Source of the DNA: Frateuria sp. Soil773
GTDB taxonomy: Bacteria > Pseudomonadota > Gammaproteobacteria > Xanthomonadales > Rhodanobacteraceae
NCBI RefSeq assembly: GCF_001428405.1
Contig: NZ_LMSL01000014.1
Coordinates: 24,556 to 78,933 of the forward strand
DNA length: 54,378 nucleotides
Direction of reading: 5' to 3'
The first letter of the stretch is position 1. Each line of letters begins with the position of its first letter. The notes under the pieces are model-generated. The model made no database searches and was not told where the DNA came from. It saw only the letters and a program-made list of their open reading frames with translations. This document shows positions 26,413-36,173 of this stretch, piece after piece. The position numbers and the translations under genes were made by a program.

Positions 26413-29253
26413 TCAGAACGCGAAACCGAGCGCGCCGGTCACTTCGCGCACGCTCGCGCATAGCTGCTCCAACGCCTCGTCGCGCGGGGCGATGCGCGAG
26501 CGCAGGTCCAGCGTGCAGGCCAGCGCGCGCTGCAGCAGGTCGGCATGCGCCACGGCGAGGATCGCGGCCTGGTTGGCGTCGAGCAGGCCGGCCGCGCGGC
26601 AGGCCTCGATCAGGCCCGCATTGGCGGTGGTGCCCAGCAGTTCGGGCGATCCCGCCGCATGCGCCAGCACCAGCCCCTGCAGGGCGAACTCGATGTCGAG
26701 CAGGCCGCCATGGCCCTGCTTCAGGTCGAACCGGGCCGCATCGGAACGGTCGCGCTCCGCGCGCCAGCGCTGGCGCATGCTGCCCACCTCGGCCAGCACG
26801 GCATCGTGCTTGCGCGGCACCGCGAGCACGGTGCGCCGCACCTCGGCCAGCTCCGCGTTGAGCGCGGCATCGCCGGCCACCGGGCGCGCACGCAGCAGGG
26901 CCTGGTGCTCCCACGTCCACGCGCGGCCCTGCTGGTATGCGACGAAGGCGTCCAGGCTGCCGACCAGCAGGCCCTTGGAGCCGTCCGGGCGCAGCCGCGT
27001 ATCGACCTCGTACAGGCGCCCGGCGCGGGTCAGCACGGTCAGCCAGTTCATCACGCGCTGGGCGAGCCGCTGGTACCAGCGCGAACCCTCCAGCGGCCGC
27101 GCGCCGTCGCTCATCGCATGCGCGCGCCTGCCGTCGTAGACGAACACCAGGTCCAGGTCGGAGGCGAAGCCGAGCTCCTCGCCGCCGAGGCTGCCGTAGC
27201 CGAGCACGGCGAAGCCGGAGCCCTCGCCTGGCAGGCGCCCGTGCTGCGCGGCCAGCTCGCGCTCGGCCAGCGCGGTCACCGCGATCACTACCGACTCGGC
27301 CAGCGCCGCCAGCCGGCGCGCCGTGGCCACCGCGTCGGCGCGGCCGTCGTTGAAGGCGAGGCCGAGCCGGAACGCGTTGCTGGCCTTGAATTCGTTGATG
27401 CGCTCCAGCTCCGCCTCGGCCTCGCGCTCGTCCAGCGTGCCCAGCACGCGCGCGATCTCGGCGGTGATGTCGGCGCGCTTGAGCGGCAATTGGTCGATGC
27501 GCGGATCGAGCACGTCGTCCAGCAGCAGCGGCTGCGCGATCACCCGTTCGGCCAGGAAGGCGCTTTCGGCGAACAGCTTCGCCAGCCGCAGCCGCGCGGC
27601 GGGCTGCTCCTCCAGCAGCGCCAGGTACGACGAGCGCCGCGCCACCGCCTGCACCAGCCGGCACAGCCGCAGCAGGCACGGTACCGGCGCGGCGCTGGCG
27701 CGCGCGGCGGCGAACAGTTGCGGCATCAGCCGGTCCAGCCGCTCGCGCGAGCGCGCCGACATCGCGCGCACGGTGGCCGCCTGCGGCAGTTTGAGCAGGC
27801 ATTCGGCCAGGTCGGCGCCGGGCACGAAGCCGGAATGCTCCAGCGCGGATGCCTCCAGCGACTCGGCGCAGACCTGCTGCCACAGCGCGGCATCGGCCAC
27901 CGCGACGCTGGCGCTGCGGCCGCCCTCGGGCATCAGCACCGCGGCGAACTCCTCGCTGACGTTGGCGCGATGGCGCGCCAGCTCGGTCGCCAACTGCTCC
28001 CAGTCGGCGAGGCCGAGGCCGCGCGCGATGCGTTCGCGGCTGAGCGCGTCGTCGGGGATGTCGTGGGTCTGCGCGTCGCGCAGCATCTGCACGCGGTTCT
28101 CGACCCGGCGCAGGAATACGTAGGCCTCGCGCAGCGCCTTCGCCCGCGACGCCACGATGTGCCCGCGCGCCTCGCACGCGGTCAGCGCCGGCAGCAGGCC
28201 GCGCACGCGCAGCGACGGCTCGCGGCCGCCGCGGATCAGTTGGGTCAGTTGCACGATGAACTCGATCTCGCGGATGCCGCCGGGGCCGAGCTTGAGGTTG
28301 TCGGCCAGGTCCTTGCGCGCGACTTCCGCGTCGATCAGCGCCTTCATCTCGCGCAGGCCGGCGAAGGCGGTGTAGTCGAGGTACTTGCGGTACACGAACG
28401 GGCGCAGCAGCTCCTGCAACTGCTTGCCCGCGGCGCGGTCGCCGGCCACCGGGCGCGCCTTGATCCAGGCGTAGCGCTCCCAGTCGCGGCCCTCGCTCTG
28501 GTAGTACTGCTCCATCGCCGCGAACGACAGCGCCAGCCGGCCGGCGTTGCCGAACGGGCGCAGGCGCAGGTCGACCCGGGCACAGATGCCGTCGACGGTG
28601 GGCTCGTTGAGCAGCCGCACCAGTTGCCGGCCCAGCCGCACGAAGTACTCGCTGTTGTCGAGCGCCCGCGCGCCGTCGCTCTGCCCGCCGCGCGGATAGG
28701 CCAGCACCAGGTCGATGTCGGAGGAGAAGTTCAGCTCGCCGCCGCCGAGCTTGCCGAAGCCCACCACCACCAGCCGCTGGCGCTCGCCGTCGCCGCTGTG
28801 CGCATGGCCGTAGCGCCCGGCCAGCATGCGCTCGGACCAGTCCAGCGCGGCGCCCAGCAGGGCCTCGTACAGCACGCTGGTCGCCGACAGCGTCTCAGGC
28901 AGGTCGTCCAGGCCGTTGACGTCGCGGAACACCAGCCGCAGCGCCTCGGCGTGGCGGAACCGGCGCAGCGCCGCGAGGCAGGCCGCCTCGTCGTCGGGCA
29001 GCTTCAGCGCCTCGATCCGCGCGGCCGCGTCGCCGCCGGCGCGCAGCCGCTCCAGCCCGGCCGGCGCCAGCAGTTGCGGCTGGCGGCACCAGACCTCGAA
29101 GGCGAAATCGCTGGCCAGCAGGGTGCGGCGGATCCGCTCGGACACGCCGGCATCGTCGTGCAGCGGCACGCCGGCGGCGCGGCAGCGGGCCGAAAGCTCG
29201 GCATAGCGGTCGTCGATCAGCGCCTGTAGCGCCGGGGATTCAGTGGCAGGCAT
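26413..29253 (-). CDS. glnE: Bifunctional glutamine synthetase adenylyltransferase/deadenylase
   Basis: A 946-residue GlnE. The two nucleotidyltransferase domains each keep their active-site signature: GFGKLGGGELNFSSDIDLV in the N-terminal deadenylase half and GYGSLGGEELGFASDLDLVFVYD in the C-terminal adenylylating half. GlnE adds or removes AMP on glutamine synthetase according to the PII protein and glutamine, in the cytoplasm. Length equals that of E. coli GlnE. It is transcribed alone, divergent from the LTA-synthase-like gene. Confidence 0.97.
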   Translation of the reverse strand: MPATESPALQALIDDRYAELSARCRAAGVPLHDDAGVSERIRRTLLASDFAFEVWCRQPQLLAPAGLERLRAGGDAAARIEALKLPDDEAACLAALRRFRHAEALRLVFRDVNGLDDLPETLSATSVLYEALLGAALDWSERMLAGRYGHAHSGDGERQRLVVVGFGKLGGGELNFSSDIDLVLAYPRGGQSDGARALDNSEYFVRLGRQLVRLLNEPTVDGICARVDLRLRPFGNAGRLALSFAAMEQYYQSEGRDWERYAWIKARPVAGDRAAGKQLQELLRPFVYRKYLDYTAFAGLREMKALIDAEVARKDLADNLKLGPGGIREIEFIVQLTQLIRGGREPSLRVRGLLPALTACEARGHIVASRAKALREAYVFLRRVENRVQMLRDAQTHDIPDDALSRERIARGLGLADWEQLATELARHRANVSEEFAAVLMPEGGRSASVAVADAALWQQVCAESLEASALEHSGFVPGADLAECLLKLPQAATVRAMSARSRERLDRLMPQLFAAARASAAPVPCLLRLCRLVQAVARRSSYLALLEEQPAARLRLAKLFAESAFLAERVIAQPLLLDDVLDPRIDQLPLKRADITAEIARVLGTLDEREAEAELERINEFKASNAFRLGLAFNDGRADAVATARRLAALAESVVIAVTALAERELAAQHGRLPGEGSGFAVLGYGSLGGEELGFASDLDLVFVYDGRRAHAMSDGARPLEGSRWYQRLAQRVMNWLTVLTRAGRLYEVDTRLRPDGSKGLLVGSLDAFVAYQQGRAWTWEHQALLRARPVAGDAALNAELAEVRRTVLAVPRKHDAVLAEVGSMRQRWRAERDRSDAARFDLKQGHGGLLDIEFALQGLVLAHAAGSPELLGTTANAGLIEACRAAGLLDANQAAILAVAHADLLQRALACTLDLRSRIAPRDEALEQLCASVREVTGALGFAF

Positions 29254-29358
29254 CGGGCCATTGTGCCGCAGTGCGGCGCATCATGAACCGGCAGCAACCC
29301 GGGGTCCGGCTCGAACAAATGATTCATTTCCGTCCCGTTACAGTCCAACATCCAAGCC

Positions 29359-31281
29359 ATGACAGCCGGGACTGCCATGCCGAACACCGTACCTGCGAAC
29401 ACGAACGACAAGCGCGCGGCGCTGGGCCGCGTGGCGCTGCTGCTGCTGGCGAGCCTGGTCTTCACGCTGCTGACGGGCCTGGTCGACGGCGGCATCGGCG
29501 TGTCGCCGCAGCGCCTGCTCGACCAGCCGCTGTTCCTGCTGGCCAACGCGTGGCCCGGCCTGCTGGTGGCCAGCCTGCTGCTGGTGCTGACCCGGCGCCT
29601 GGTGCTGTCGTTCGGCCTGGTGTTCCTGTTGCAGGGGCTGGTCTACGGCGTCAACGCCCTGAAGGTCAGCAACCTGGGCACGCCGCTGATGCCGGCCGAT
29701 TTCCGCATGGTCGGCCAGTTGCGCAAGGGCGGCGCGCACCTGCTCGGCGGCTACCTGCCGCACAGCCCGTGGCCCTACCTGGCGCTGCTTGCCGGCGTGC
29801 TGGCGGTGATCGCGCTGTGGCGCTACGAGCCGCCGCTGTTCGCCCGCCGCACCCACGGCAAGCGGCTGGCCGGCGGCATCGCGCTGGCGCTGGGCCTGGC
29901 CAGCCTGTTCGGCGGCGCGCAGGCCTGGGCGAAGCTCTACAACGGCCAGAAGCTGTGGCTGGAGCCGTGGTCGGCCAGCTCGACGGCGACCCACTCGGGC
30001 CTGATCAGCTCGCTGATGATGTTCCACCTGCAATACGGCCACGGCCAGCGCAAGGCCGACCCGGACGCGGCGAAGCAGTTGATCGGCCGGATCGACCCGG
30101 CCCTGCGCGAGCGCCTGCAGGCCGCCTCCCCCAGCCCCGGCGAGCGGCCGGACATCGTGGTGGTGCAGAGCGAATCGTTCTTCGACCCGTCCATCGTGAA
30201 GGGCTACGAGCACAGCGATTTCACGCCGAACCTGAAGCGGCTGGCCAGGCACGGCAGCAGCGGCCCGCTGCACGTGCCCACCTTCGGCGGCGGCACCATC
30301 CGTACCGAGTTCGAGGTGCTCACCGGCCTGTCGCTGCGCTACTTCGACGAGCTGCAGTTCCCGTACCTGCAGATGAACAACAAGGTGGTGCCGGGCCTGG
30401 TGCGCACGCTGCGCTCGCACGGCTACGAGACCGTCGCCATCCACGGCAACGATCCCGCGTTCTGGAACCGCAACACCGCGTTCAAGGCGATCGGCTTCGA
30501 CCGCTTCGTGTCGCAGTCGGCGTTCCCCAAGGGCTCGCCGAACGACGGCATGTACATGGCCGACAGCGCGATGACCGACGAGATCATGGCCCAGCTGGAG
30601 AACGCCGGCCCGCCGCAGTTCCTGTTTGCGATCAGCATCGAGGCGCACGGCCCGTACGACACCACGCCCAGCGACACCGCCGCGCGCGACGCGATCCCGG
30701 TGCCGGATGGCATCACCGGCAAGGACAAGCTGGAGCTGCAGAACTACCTGTTCCACATCGGCCACGCCGACGCCGAACTGGGCCGGCTGGCCAAGCTGCT
30801 GGCGCAGCGCGAGCGCCCGACCCTGCTGCTGTTCTACGGCGACCACCTGCCGGCGCTGAGCAACAGCTACCAGATCGCCGGCTTCGTCGACGACGGCGAC
30901 ATGCTGAGCGAGCCGGGCACCTGGCTGCTGATCGATCCCCGCAACCCCGGCAAGGCCGAAGAGCAGAGCCTGGCCTCCTGGATGCTGCCGGGCAAGCTGC
31001 TGGAGCAGGCCGGCATCCACGACGACGCCTACTTCGCGCTGACCCAGGTGCTGGCGCCCGAACTGGCCTCGCTGACCCGTGCGCCGGGCGCGCCGCAGCA
31101 GGAAGTGGACGCGGCCGAACAGCAGACCGACCGCGAGATGGCCAGCGTGGCAATGCTGCAGTTGAAGGGCAAGCTGGGCAAGCTGCTGCCCGCGTCCGTC
31201 CAGCCGACGACGACCGAGGTCCGCTATGCCAACGGCTCGGATCGCATGATGGAGGCCGCCGCGAACGGCGCCCGCCAGTAA
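29359..31281 (+). CDS. LTA synthase family (sulfatase-fold) membrane protein
   Basis: A 640-residue protein with about five N-terminal transmembrane helices and a periplasmic alkaline phosphatase/sulfatase domain. The metal site and nucleophile region are visible: QSESFFDPS, FGGGTIRTEFEVLTG (catalytic Thr expected here), HGNDPAFWNRN and YGDHLPALS. In Gram-negatives such proteins transfer phosphoglycerol or phosphoethanolamine to periplasmic glucans or lipids (OpgB-like) and do not make teichoic acid. The substrate is unknown. The start may be ATG 29359 or ATG 29377. It is divergent from glnE and followed by 233 bp in which I see no gene. Confidence 0.9.
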   Translation: MTAGTAMPNTVPANTNDKRAALGRVALLLLASLVFTLLTGLVDGGIGVSPQRLLDQPLFLLANAWPGLLVASLLLVLTRRLVLSFGLVFLLQGLVYGVNALKVSNLGTPLMPADFRMVGQLRKGGAHLLGGYLPHSPWPYLALLAGVLAVIALWRYEPPLFARRTHGKRLAGGIALALGLASLFGGAQAWAKLYNGQKLWLEPWSASSTATHSGLISSLMMFHLQYGHGQRKADPDAAKQLIGRIDPALRERLQAASPSPGERPDIVVVQSESFFDPSIVKGYEHSDFTPNLKRLARHGSSGPLHVPTFGGGTIRTEFEVLTGLSLRYFDELQFPYLQMNNKVVPGLVRTLRSHGYETVAIHGNDPAFWNRNTAFKAIGFDRFVSQSAFPKGSPNDGMYMADSAMTDEIMAQLENAGPPQFLFAISIEAHGPYDTTPSDTAARDAIPVPDGITGKDKLELQNYLFHIGHADAELGRLAKLLAQRERPTLLLFYGDHLPALSNSYQIAGFVDDGDMLSEPGTWLLIDPRNPGKAEEQSLASWMLPGKLLEQAGIHDDAYFALTQVLAPELASLTRAPGAPQQEVDAAEQQTDREMASVAMLQLKGKLGKLLPASVQPTTTEVRYANGSDRMMEAAANGARQ

Positions 31282-31514
31282 GATCCGCAGCACGCCTGCC
31301 GGCGAGGACACGCTCCTTCCGTGTGCGCCCGCGATGTCAGGCATCGGATCGTCGATGCGGCACGTTCGATGATGCGCGTAGGCAACAACGCCCGTGATGG
31401 CGGCCCGCCCGTAGCCGGCGATGCCGGCGCCGGCAACCGCGCGGACGCAGGCGGCTGCGGCCAGGAACTCGCGCGGCATGCACTACGCGCCGGAGCCGCT
31501 ATCGCCACCTCCGG

Positions 31515-32375
31515 CTAGACGCTCGCCAGCAGCAGTTCCTCCGAATTCTCCGGCGGCCTGAGGCCATCCTGCCTGCCCGCGAAGTAGCGTTGGGCAAGCG
31601 CAGCGGCCGACACGTGCCGGACCTCCCTGAAGCCCGCTTCGCGGGCCAGCGCCAGCATCTGCGCCGGCGTGAAGAAGCTGACGAAGGGCGTCCCGCTTGC
31701 CTGCGCGCCGCGTACCGCCAGTTCCAGCCCGGGACGCGCCTCCGGCTCCGCGAGTTCCAGCGGCAGCAGGAAGGTCATGGCGAGCGTCGTCCCCGGGGCG
31801 AGCATCGCCACCTGGCGCAGGGTGGCCGCAATGGCGTCGCGGGTGAGGTACATGCTGACGCCGGCGGACGCCACGACCGCGGGCCGTGCGGCGTCGAAGC
31901 CCGCCTCGGCCAGCTTCCGCCACCAGGCGTCGCCCGCCTCGAAGTCGACCGGCACGAAATGCAGCCCCTCCGGCACGCCAAGGCCCAGCTCGGCCAATCG
32001 CTGCCGCTTCCACGCCTGCGGGCCGGGCGGATCGACCTCGAATATCCGCAGGCGCGAGGCGATCTCCGGCCGGCGCTGGGCGAACGTGTCCAGCCCGGCG
32101 CCGAGGATGACGTACTGCTCGACGCCCAGGCCGGCCCGTTCGGCGACCAGGTCCTCGATGAAGCGGGCGCGCGCCACGATGGCCGCGCGGAAACTGCGGG
32201 TGAACCGGGGCTCCATGTCCGGACGGTTGCGCCACCCGGCTTCCGGCGCCGCCAGTTGCAGCCCGACCCGGTCTTCGAGCACGTGCGGCGGCGGATCGGC
32301 CTCGAGGTGCAGGGCGCGCCACAGGGCGACCCGCACCGCCGTGCTGTCCGGGATTGCGGTTGGCTTGTCAGGCAT
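31515..32375 (-). CDS. Class I SAM-dependent methyltransferase (LCMT/TIGR00027-like)
   Basis: A 286-residue methyltransferase resembling the leucine carboxyl methyltransferase/TIGR00027 group: FTRSFRAAIVARARFIEDLVAERAG, QYVILGAGLDTFAQRRPE (SAM site) and FEVDPPGPQAWKRQRL (acidic residue that holds the ribose). Such enzymes are often O-methyltransferases of secondary metabolism; the substrate is unknown. Start at ATG 32375 with GGACAAG upstream. It is the third gene of a minus-strand operon after an RHH regulator and a VOC protein, 41 bp behind the latter. Confidence 0.88.
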   Translation of the reverse strand: MPDKPTAIPDSTAVRVALWRALHLEADPPPHVLEDRVGLQLAAPEAGWRNRPDMEPRFTRSFRAAIVARARFIEDLVAERAGLGVEQYVILGAGLDTFAQRRPEIASRLRIFEVDPPGPQAWKRQRLAELGLGVPEGLHFVPVDFEAGDAWWRKLAEAGFDAARPAVVASAGVSMYLTRDAIAATLRQVAMLAPGTTLAMTFLLPLELAEPEARPGLELAVRGAQASGTPFVSFFTPAQMLALAREAGFREVRHVSAAALAQRYFAGRQDGLRPPENSEELLLASV

Positions 32376-32416
32376 GCGCTTGTCCGTGTCCGGCCGGAAC
32401 GTGGAATCGACCCGGC

Positions 32417-32764
32417 TCAAGCCTGCCTGCCCGGTGCCTGGATTCTCCAGATGCGCCCGTCGGGATCGCGGACCGTCATTTCCCGGGTTCCCCAATGGGT
32501 GTCCTCGAACGGCGTGACCACCTCGACCGCGCTTTCGGGCTGGAAAGCGTCGGCATCGGCGATCTTCAGCACGGGATGCGCCTCGGGCGGCTGGCTCTCG
32601 GGAATCTCGGCGATGAAAAGATAGGGGCCGGCGCCACTGCGAAGCTGGCCGGAGTGATGGTCGGTCTCGAATTCCAGGGTGAAGCCCAGCGTCTGAAAGA
32701 ACCTGGCCGCCTTCCCCCAGTTGTGGGTGGTCAGGAAGATGGCCTCGATGCCCTCGGTCACCAT
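32417..32764 (-). CDS. VOC (glyoxalase/bleomycin resistance) family protein
   Basis: A 115-residue vicinal-oxygen-chelate protein made of two beta-alpha-beta-beta-beta modules: AIFLTTHNWGKAARFFQTLGFTLEFETDHHSGQL and VEVVTPFEDTHWGTREMTVRDPDGRIWRIQAPG. Members act as glyoxalases, dioxygenases or drug-binding proteins; the present role is unknown. AAGGAG precedes its ATG and lies inside the end of the RHH gene; the RHH stop and this start are separated by one base, so translation is coupled. Confidence 0.88.
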   Translation of the reverse strand: MVTEGIEAIFLTTHNWGKAARFFQTLGFTLEFETDHHSGQLRSGAGPYLFIAEIPESQPPEAHPVLKIADADAFQPESAVEVVTPFEDTHWGTREMTVRDPDGRIWRIQAPGRQA

Positions 32765-32765
32765 G

Positions 32766-32942
32766 TCATTGCTCCTTCTGCGGATATGCGCCGTCGCTGC
32801 CACCGGAGGCGAGGTAGGCGCGCAAGGCCTCGGCCACCAGCGCCGACAAGGACAGTTCCGACTCGATGGCGTAATGCTTCACCTGCCGGATCAATCCGAC
32901 CGGCAAGTACACGTTGAACTGTTTGACGTCCTCATTGGCCAT
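32766..32942 (-). CDS. Ribbon-helix-helix (CopG/Arc-type) small regulator
   Basis: A 58-residue protein too short for most gene callers. It begins [20 protein letters not shown], continues [20 protein letters not shown] and ends [18 protein letters not shown]. The beta strand (KQFNVYLP) followed by two helices with the [14 protein letters not shown] pattern is the RHH fold that binds operator DNA as dimers. A perfect 22-bp palindrome lies three bases upstream of its start codon, as expected for an autoregulator. It heads the RHH-VOC-methyltransferase operon. It could be called an antitoxin-like protein, but no toxin gene is present. Confidence 0.85.
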   Translation of the reverse strand: MANEDVKQFNVYLPVGLIRQVKHYAIESELSLSALVAEALRAYLASGGSDGAYPQKEQ

Positions 32943-32945
32943 GAG

Positions 32946-32967
32946 GCTATATTGCTAGCAATATAGC
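32946..32967. promoter_or_regulatory. Perfect 22-bp palindromic operator
   Basis: Half-site GCTATATTGCT followed immediately by its exact reverse complement. It is very AT-rich for this genome and sits three bases before the RHH start codon, so it probably overlaps the promoter and is the RHH dimer's operator. Position and symmetry are seen; binding is inferred. Confidence 0.8.
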
Positions 32968-33161
32968 TTGCTGTCAATGATGCCGCGCCAAAGCGGCACA
33001 CAGGCGATTCGTCACACGGGCGATTCACCGAAGGCACGATGCGCCGACCACCACTCGCCCGCCTCGCGCAAGGCCTGTTGCGGGAAAGCGCGGGAGCGCA
33101 TCCGCGCCGGCGACCGGCGATGCGCCCGCCGTCTTGGGCGACAGCCGCTTGCGCCAAAAAG

Positions 33162-33186
33162 AAAGCCCCGCACGAGGCGGGGCTTT
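33162..33186 (-). terminator. Terminator of the groES-groEL operon
   Basis: Ten-bp perfect stem AAAGCCCCGC/GCGGGGCTTT with a five-base loop, about 40 bp after the groEL stop, followed on the minus strand by CTTTTTGG. Confidence 0.85.
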
Positions 33187-33225
33187 CGATCGCACTTGGC
33201 GCGGAGGCTTTGCAGCCCCGGGGGC

Positions 33226-34977
<1,752 letters not shown>

Positions 34978-34994
34978 TCAGCCAATCAAGCCGA

Positions 34995-35288
34995 TCAGCC
35001 CTCGATGACCGCCACGATGTCGTCTTCCTTCAGGAAGACCAGCTCTTCGCCGTCGATCTTGATTTCCTGGCCGGCGTACTTGCCGAACAGCACCACGTCG
35101 CCTTCCTTCAGCGACATCGGACGGACCTTGCCGTCGCTCTGGATCAGGCCGGTGCCGGCAGCGATGACCTTGCCGCGGGTGGGCTTCTCGGTGGCGCTGT
35201 CGGGGATGACGATGCCGCCTGCGGAGACGCGCTCCTCTTCCAGGCGCTTGACGATGACGCGATCGTGCAACGGACGCAGTTTGCTCAT
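34995..35288 (-). CDS. groES: Co-chaperonin GroES
   Basis: A 97-residue co-chaperonin that caps the GroEL ring as a heptamer. Typical sequence: [19 protein letters not shown] at the start, then the mobile loop region [31 protein letters not shown] and DDIVAVIEG. First gene of the heat-shock operon; the CIRCE operator and an overlapping sigma-70-type promoter lie upstream. Confidence 0.99.
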   Translation of the reverse strand: MSKLRPLHDRVIVKRLEEERVSAGGIVIPDSATEKPTRGKVIAAGTGLIQSDGKVRPMSLKEGDVVLFGKYAGQEIKIDGEELVFLKEDDIVAVIEG

Positions 35289-35346
35289 GGACGGGACTCC
35301 AGCTTGGGGTTTGTTGGACGGAAAAGCGGACCGGACCGGCGCATTG

Positions 35347-35373
35347 TTAGCACTCGATGCCGATGAGTGCCAA
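35347..35373. promoter_or_regulatory. CIRCE operator (HrcA site)
   Basis: TTAGCACTC-N9-GAGTGCCAA matches the CIRCE consensus TTAGCACTC-N9-GAGTGCTAA with one mismatch. It lies immediately downstream of the groES -10 box, where HrcA would block transcription until heat shock removes it. hrcA itself is not in the window. Confidence 0.93.
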
Positions 35374-35400
35374 TTCTAGCGCCGCAAAGCGCCTCTGCAA
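35373..35400 (-). promoter_or_regulatory. groES-groEL promoter
   Basis: Minus-strand TTGCAG (35400-35395) and TAGAAT (35378-35373) with a 16-bp spacer. The -10 box touches the CIRCE element, an arrangement that fits repression by HrcA. Confidence 0.65.
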
Positions 35401-35515
35401 GAGGTCCGACCGGCGACTGGACCTGCAATGGGGGAGCGGACGGCGCCTTTCAAGGCCCGCGGGTCCGGGGCTTGCCGGCGCGCTACGCTAGCGGTCCCGC
35501 CAGCGATCCACCGCC

Positions 35516-35842
35516 ATGTCCGACGACGACGTCCTGCTCTGCTTCTGCACCTGTCCCGATGCCGCCAGCGCCGGCAGGCTGGCCGAGGCACTGGTCGGCG
35601 AGGCGCTGGCCGCCTGCGTGAACCGGCTGCCGGGCGTCCGCTCGACCTACCGCTGGCAGGGGGACGTGGTCACCGACAGCGAGGAACTGCTGCTGATCAA
35701 GACCACCGCCGCCCGCTTCGAGGCCCTGCGCACGCGCCTGCTCGCCCTGCATCCATACGAGCTGCCGGAGCTGGTGGCCGTGCCGGTGGAACGCGGCCAT
35801 GCCGCCTATCTGGACTGGGTGCGCGCCGGCGTCGCCGGCTGA
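35516..35842 (+). CDS. cutA: Divalent-cation tolerance protein CutA
   Basis: A 108-residue CutA1 protein, a trimeric ferredoxin-like fold related to PII proteins. Conserved parts are CTCPDAASAGRLAEALVGEALAACVNRLPGVRSTYRWQG, ELLLIKTTAARFEAL and HPYELPELVAVPVERGHAAYLDWV. It was linked to copper and other divalent-cation tolerance in E. coli; its molecular role is still debated. The 331-bp gap after it, before dsbD, shows only a possible -10 (CATAAT at 36108) and no convincing gene. Confidence 0.94.
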   Translation: MSDDDVLLCFCTCPDAASAGRLAEALVGEALAACVNRLPGVRSTYRWQGDVVTDSEELLLIKTTAARFEALRTRLLALHPYELPELVAVPVERGHAAYLDWVRAGVAG

Positions 35843-36173
35843 ACCGGGCCGGAGGCGCGGCCGCGGCCGGCGGCGGCCGCGACGCGGCGGCGAACGCCGC
35901 CATCGATCCGGCGACCTTCTGGCTAGTGTGCCGCTGGTCGCAACGCTTCCAGCGCGGCGGCCAGGCCATCCTCCTCTGCGCGTGGGCAGGCGGCCGCGCG
36001 ACAACCTTAGCTCAGCGTGGCGCTCACCGCCGGGCCGCTGCCCTTAGCGCCCCGGCAGCCGGAACGGGCATGACGCCGCATACCCGGCCCGCGGCCGGAA
36101 GCTGGGCCATAATCACCCCTATACGCGCCTGCCGGTACGCACCCGCGCGCGATCCCTACCCGCTGGAGCTGCG

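Noticed and set aside
26545..29229. An 894-codon frame opposite glnE and a 755-codon frame opposite thiC (10459-12726)
   Set aside because: Both mirror intact, fully recognisable enzymes and show Ala/Arg/Gln/His noise without motifs.
31282..31514. A 65-codon plus-strand frame after the LTA-synthase-like gene
   Set aside because: No ribosome site, low-complexity Ala/Gly/Arg content, no similarity I can recognise. The gap is best called empty.
32766..32942. A toxin-antitoxin module at the RHH gene
   Set aside because: The downstream partners are VOC and methyltransferase proteins; no toxin fold is seen.
35843..36173. Possible gene or RNA in the 331-bp gap between cutA and dsbD
   Set aside because: Only GC-rich frames without a start or ribosome site; a possible -10 near 36108 is the sole signal.
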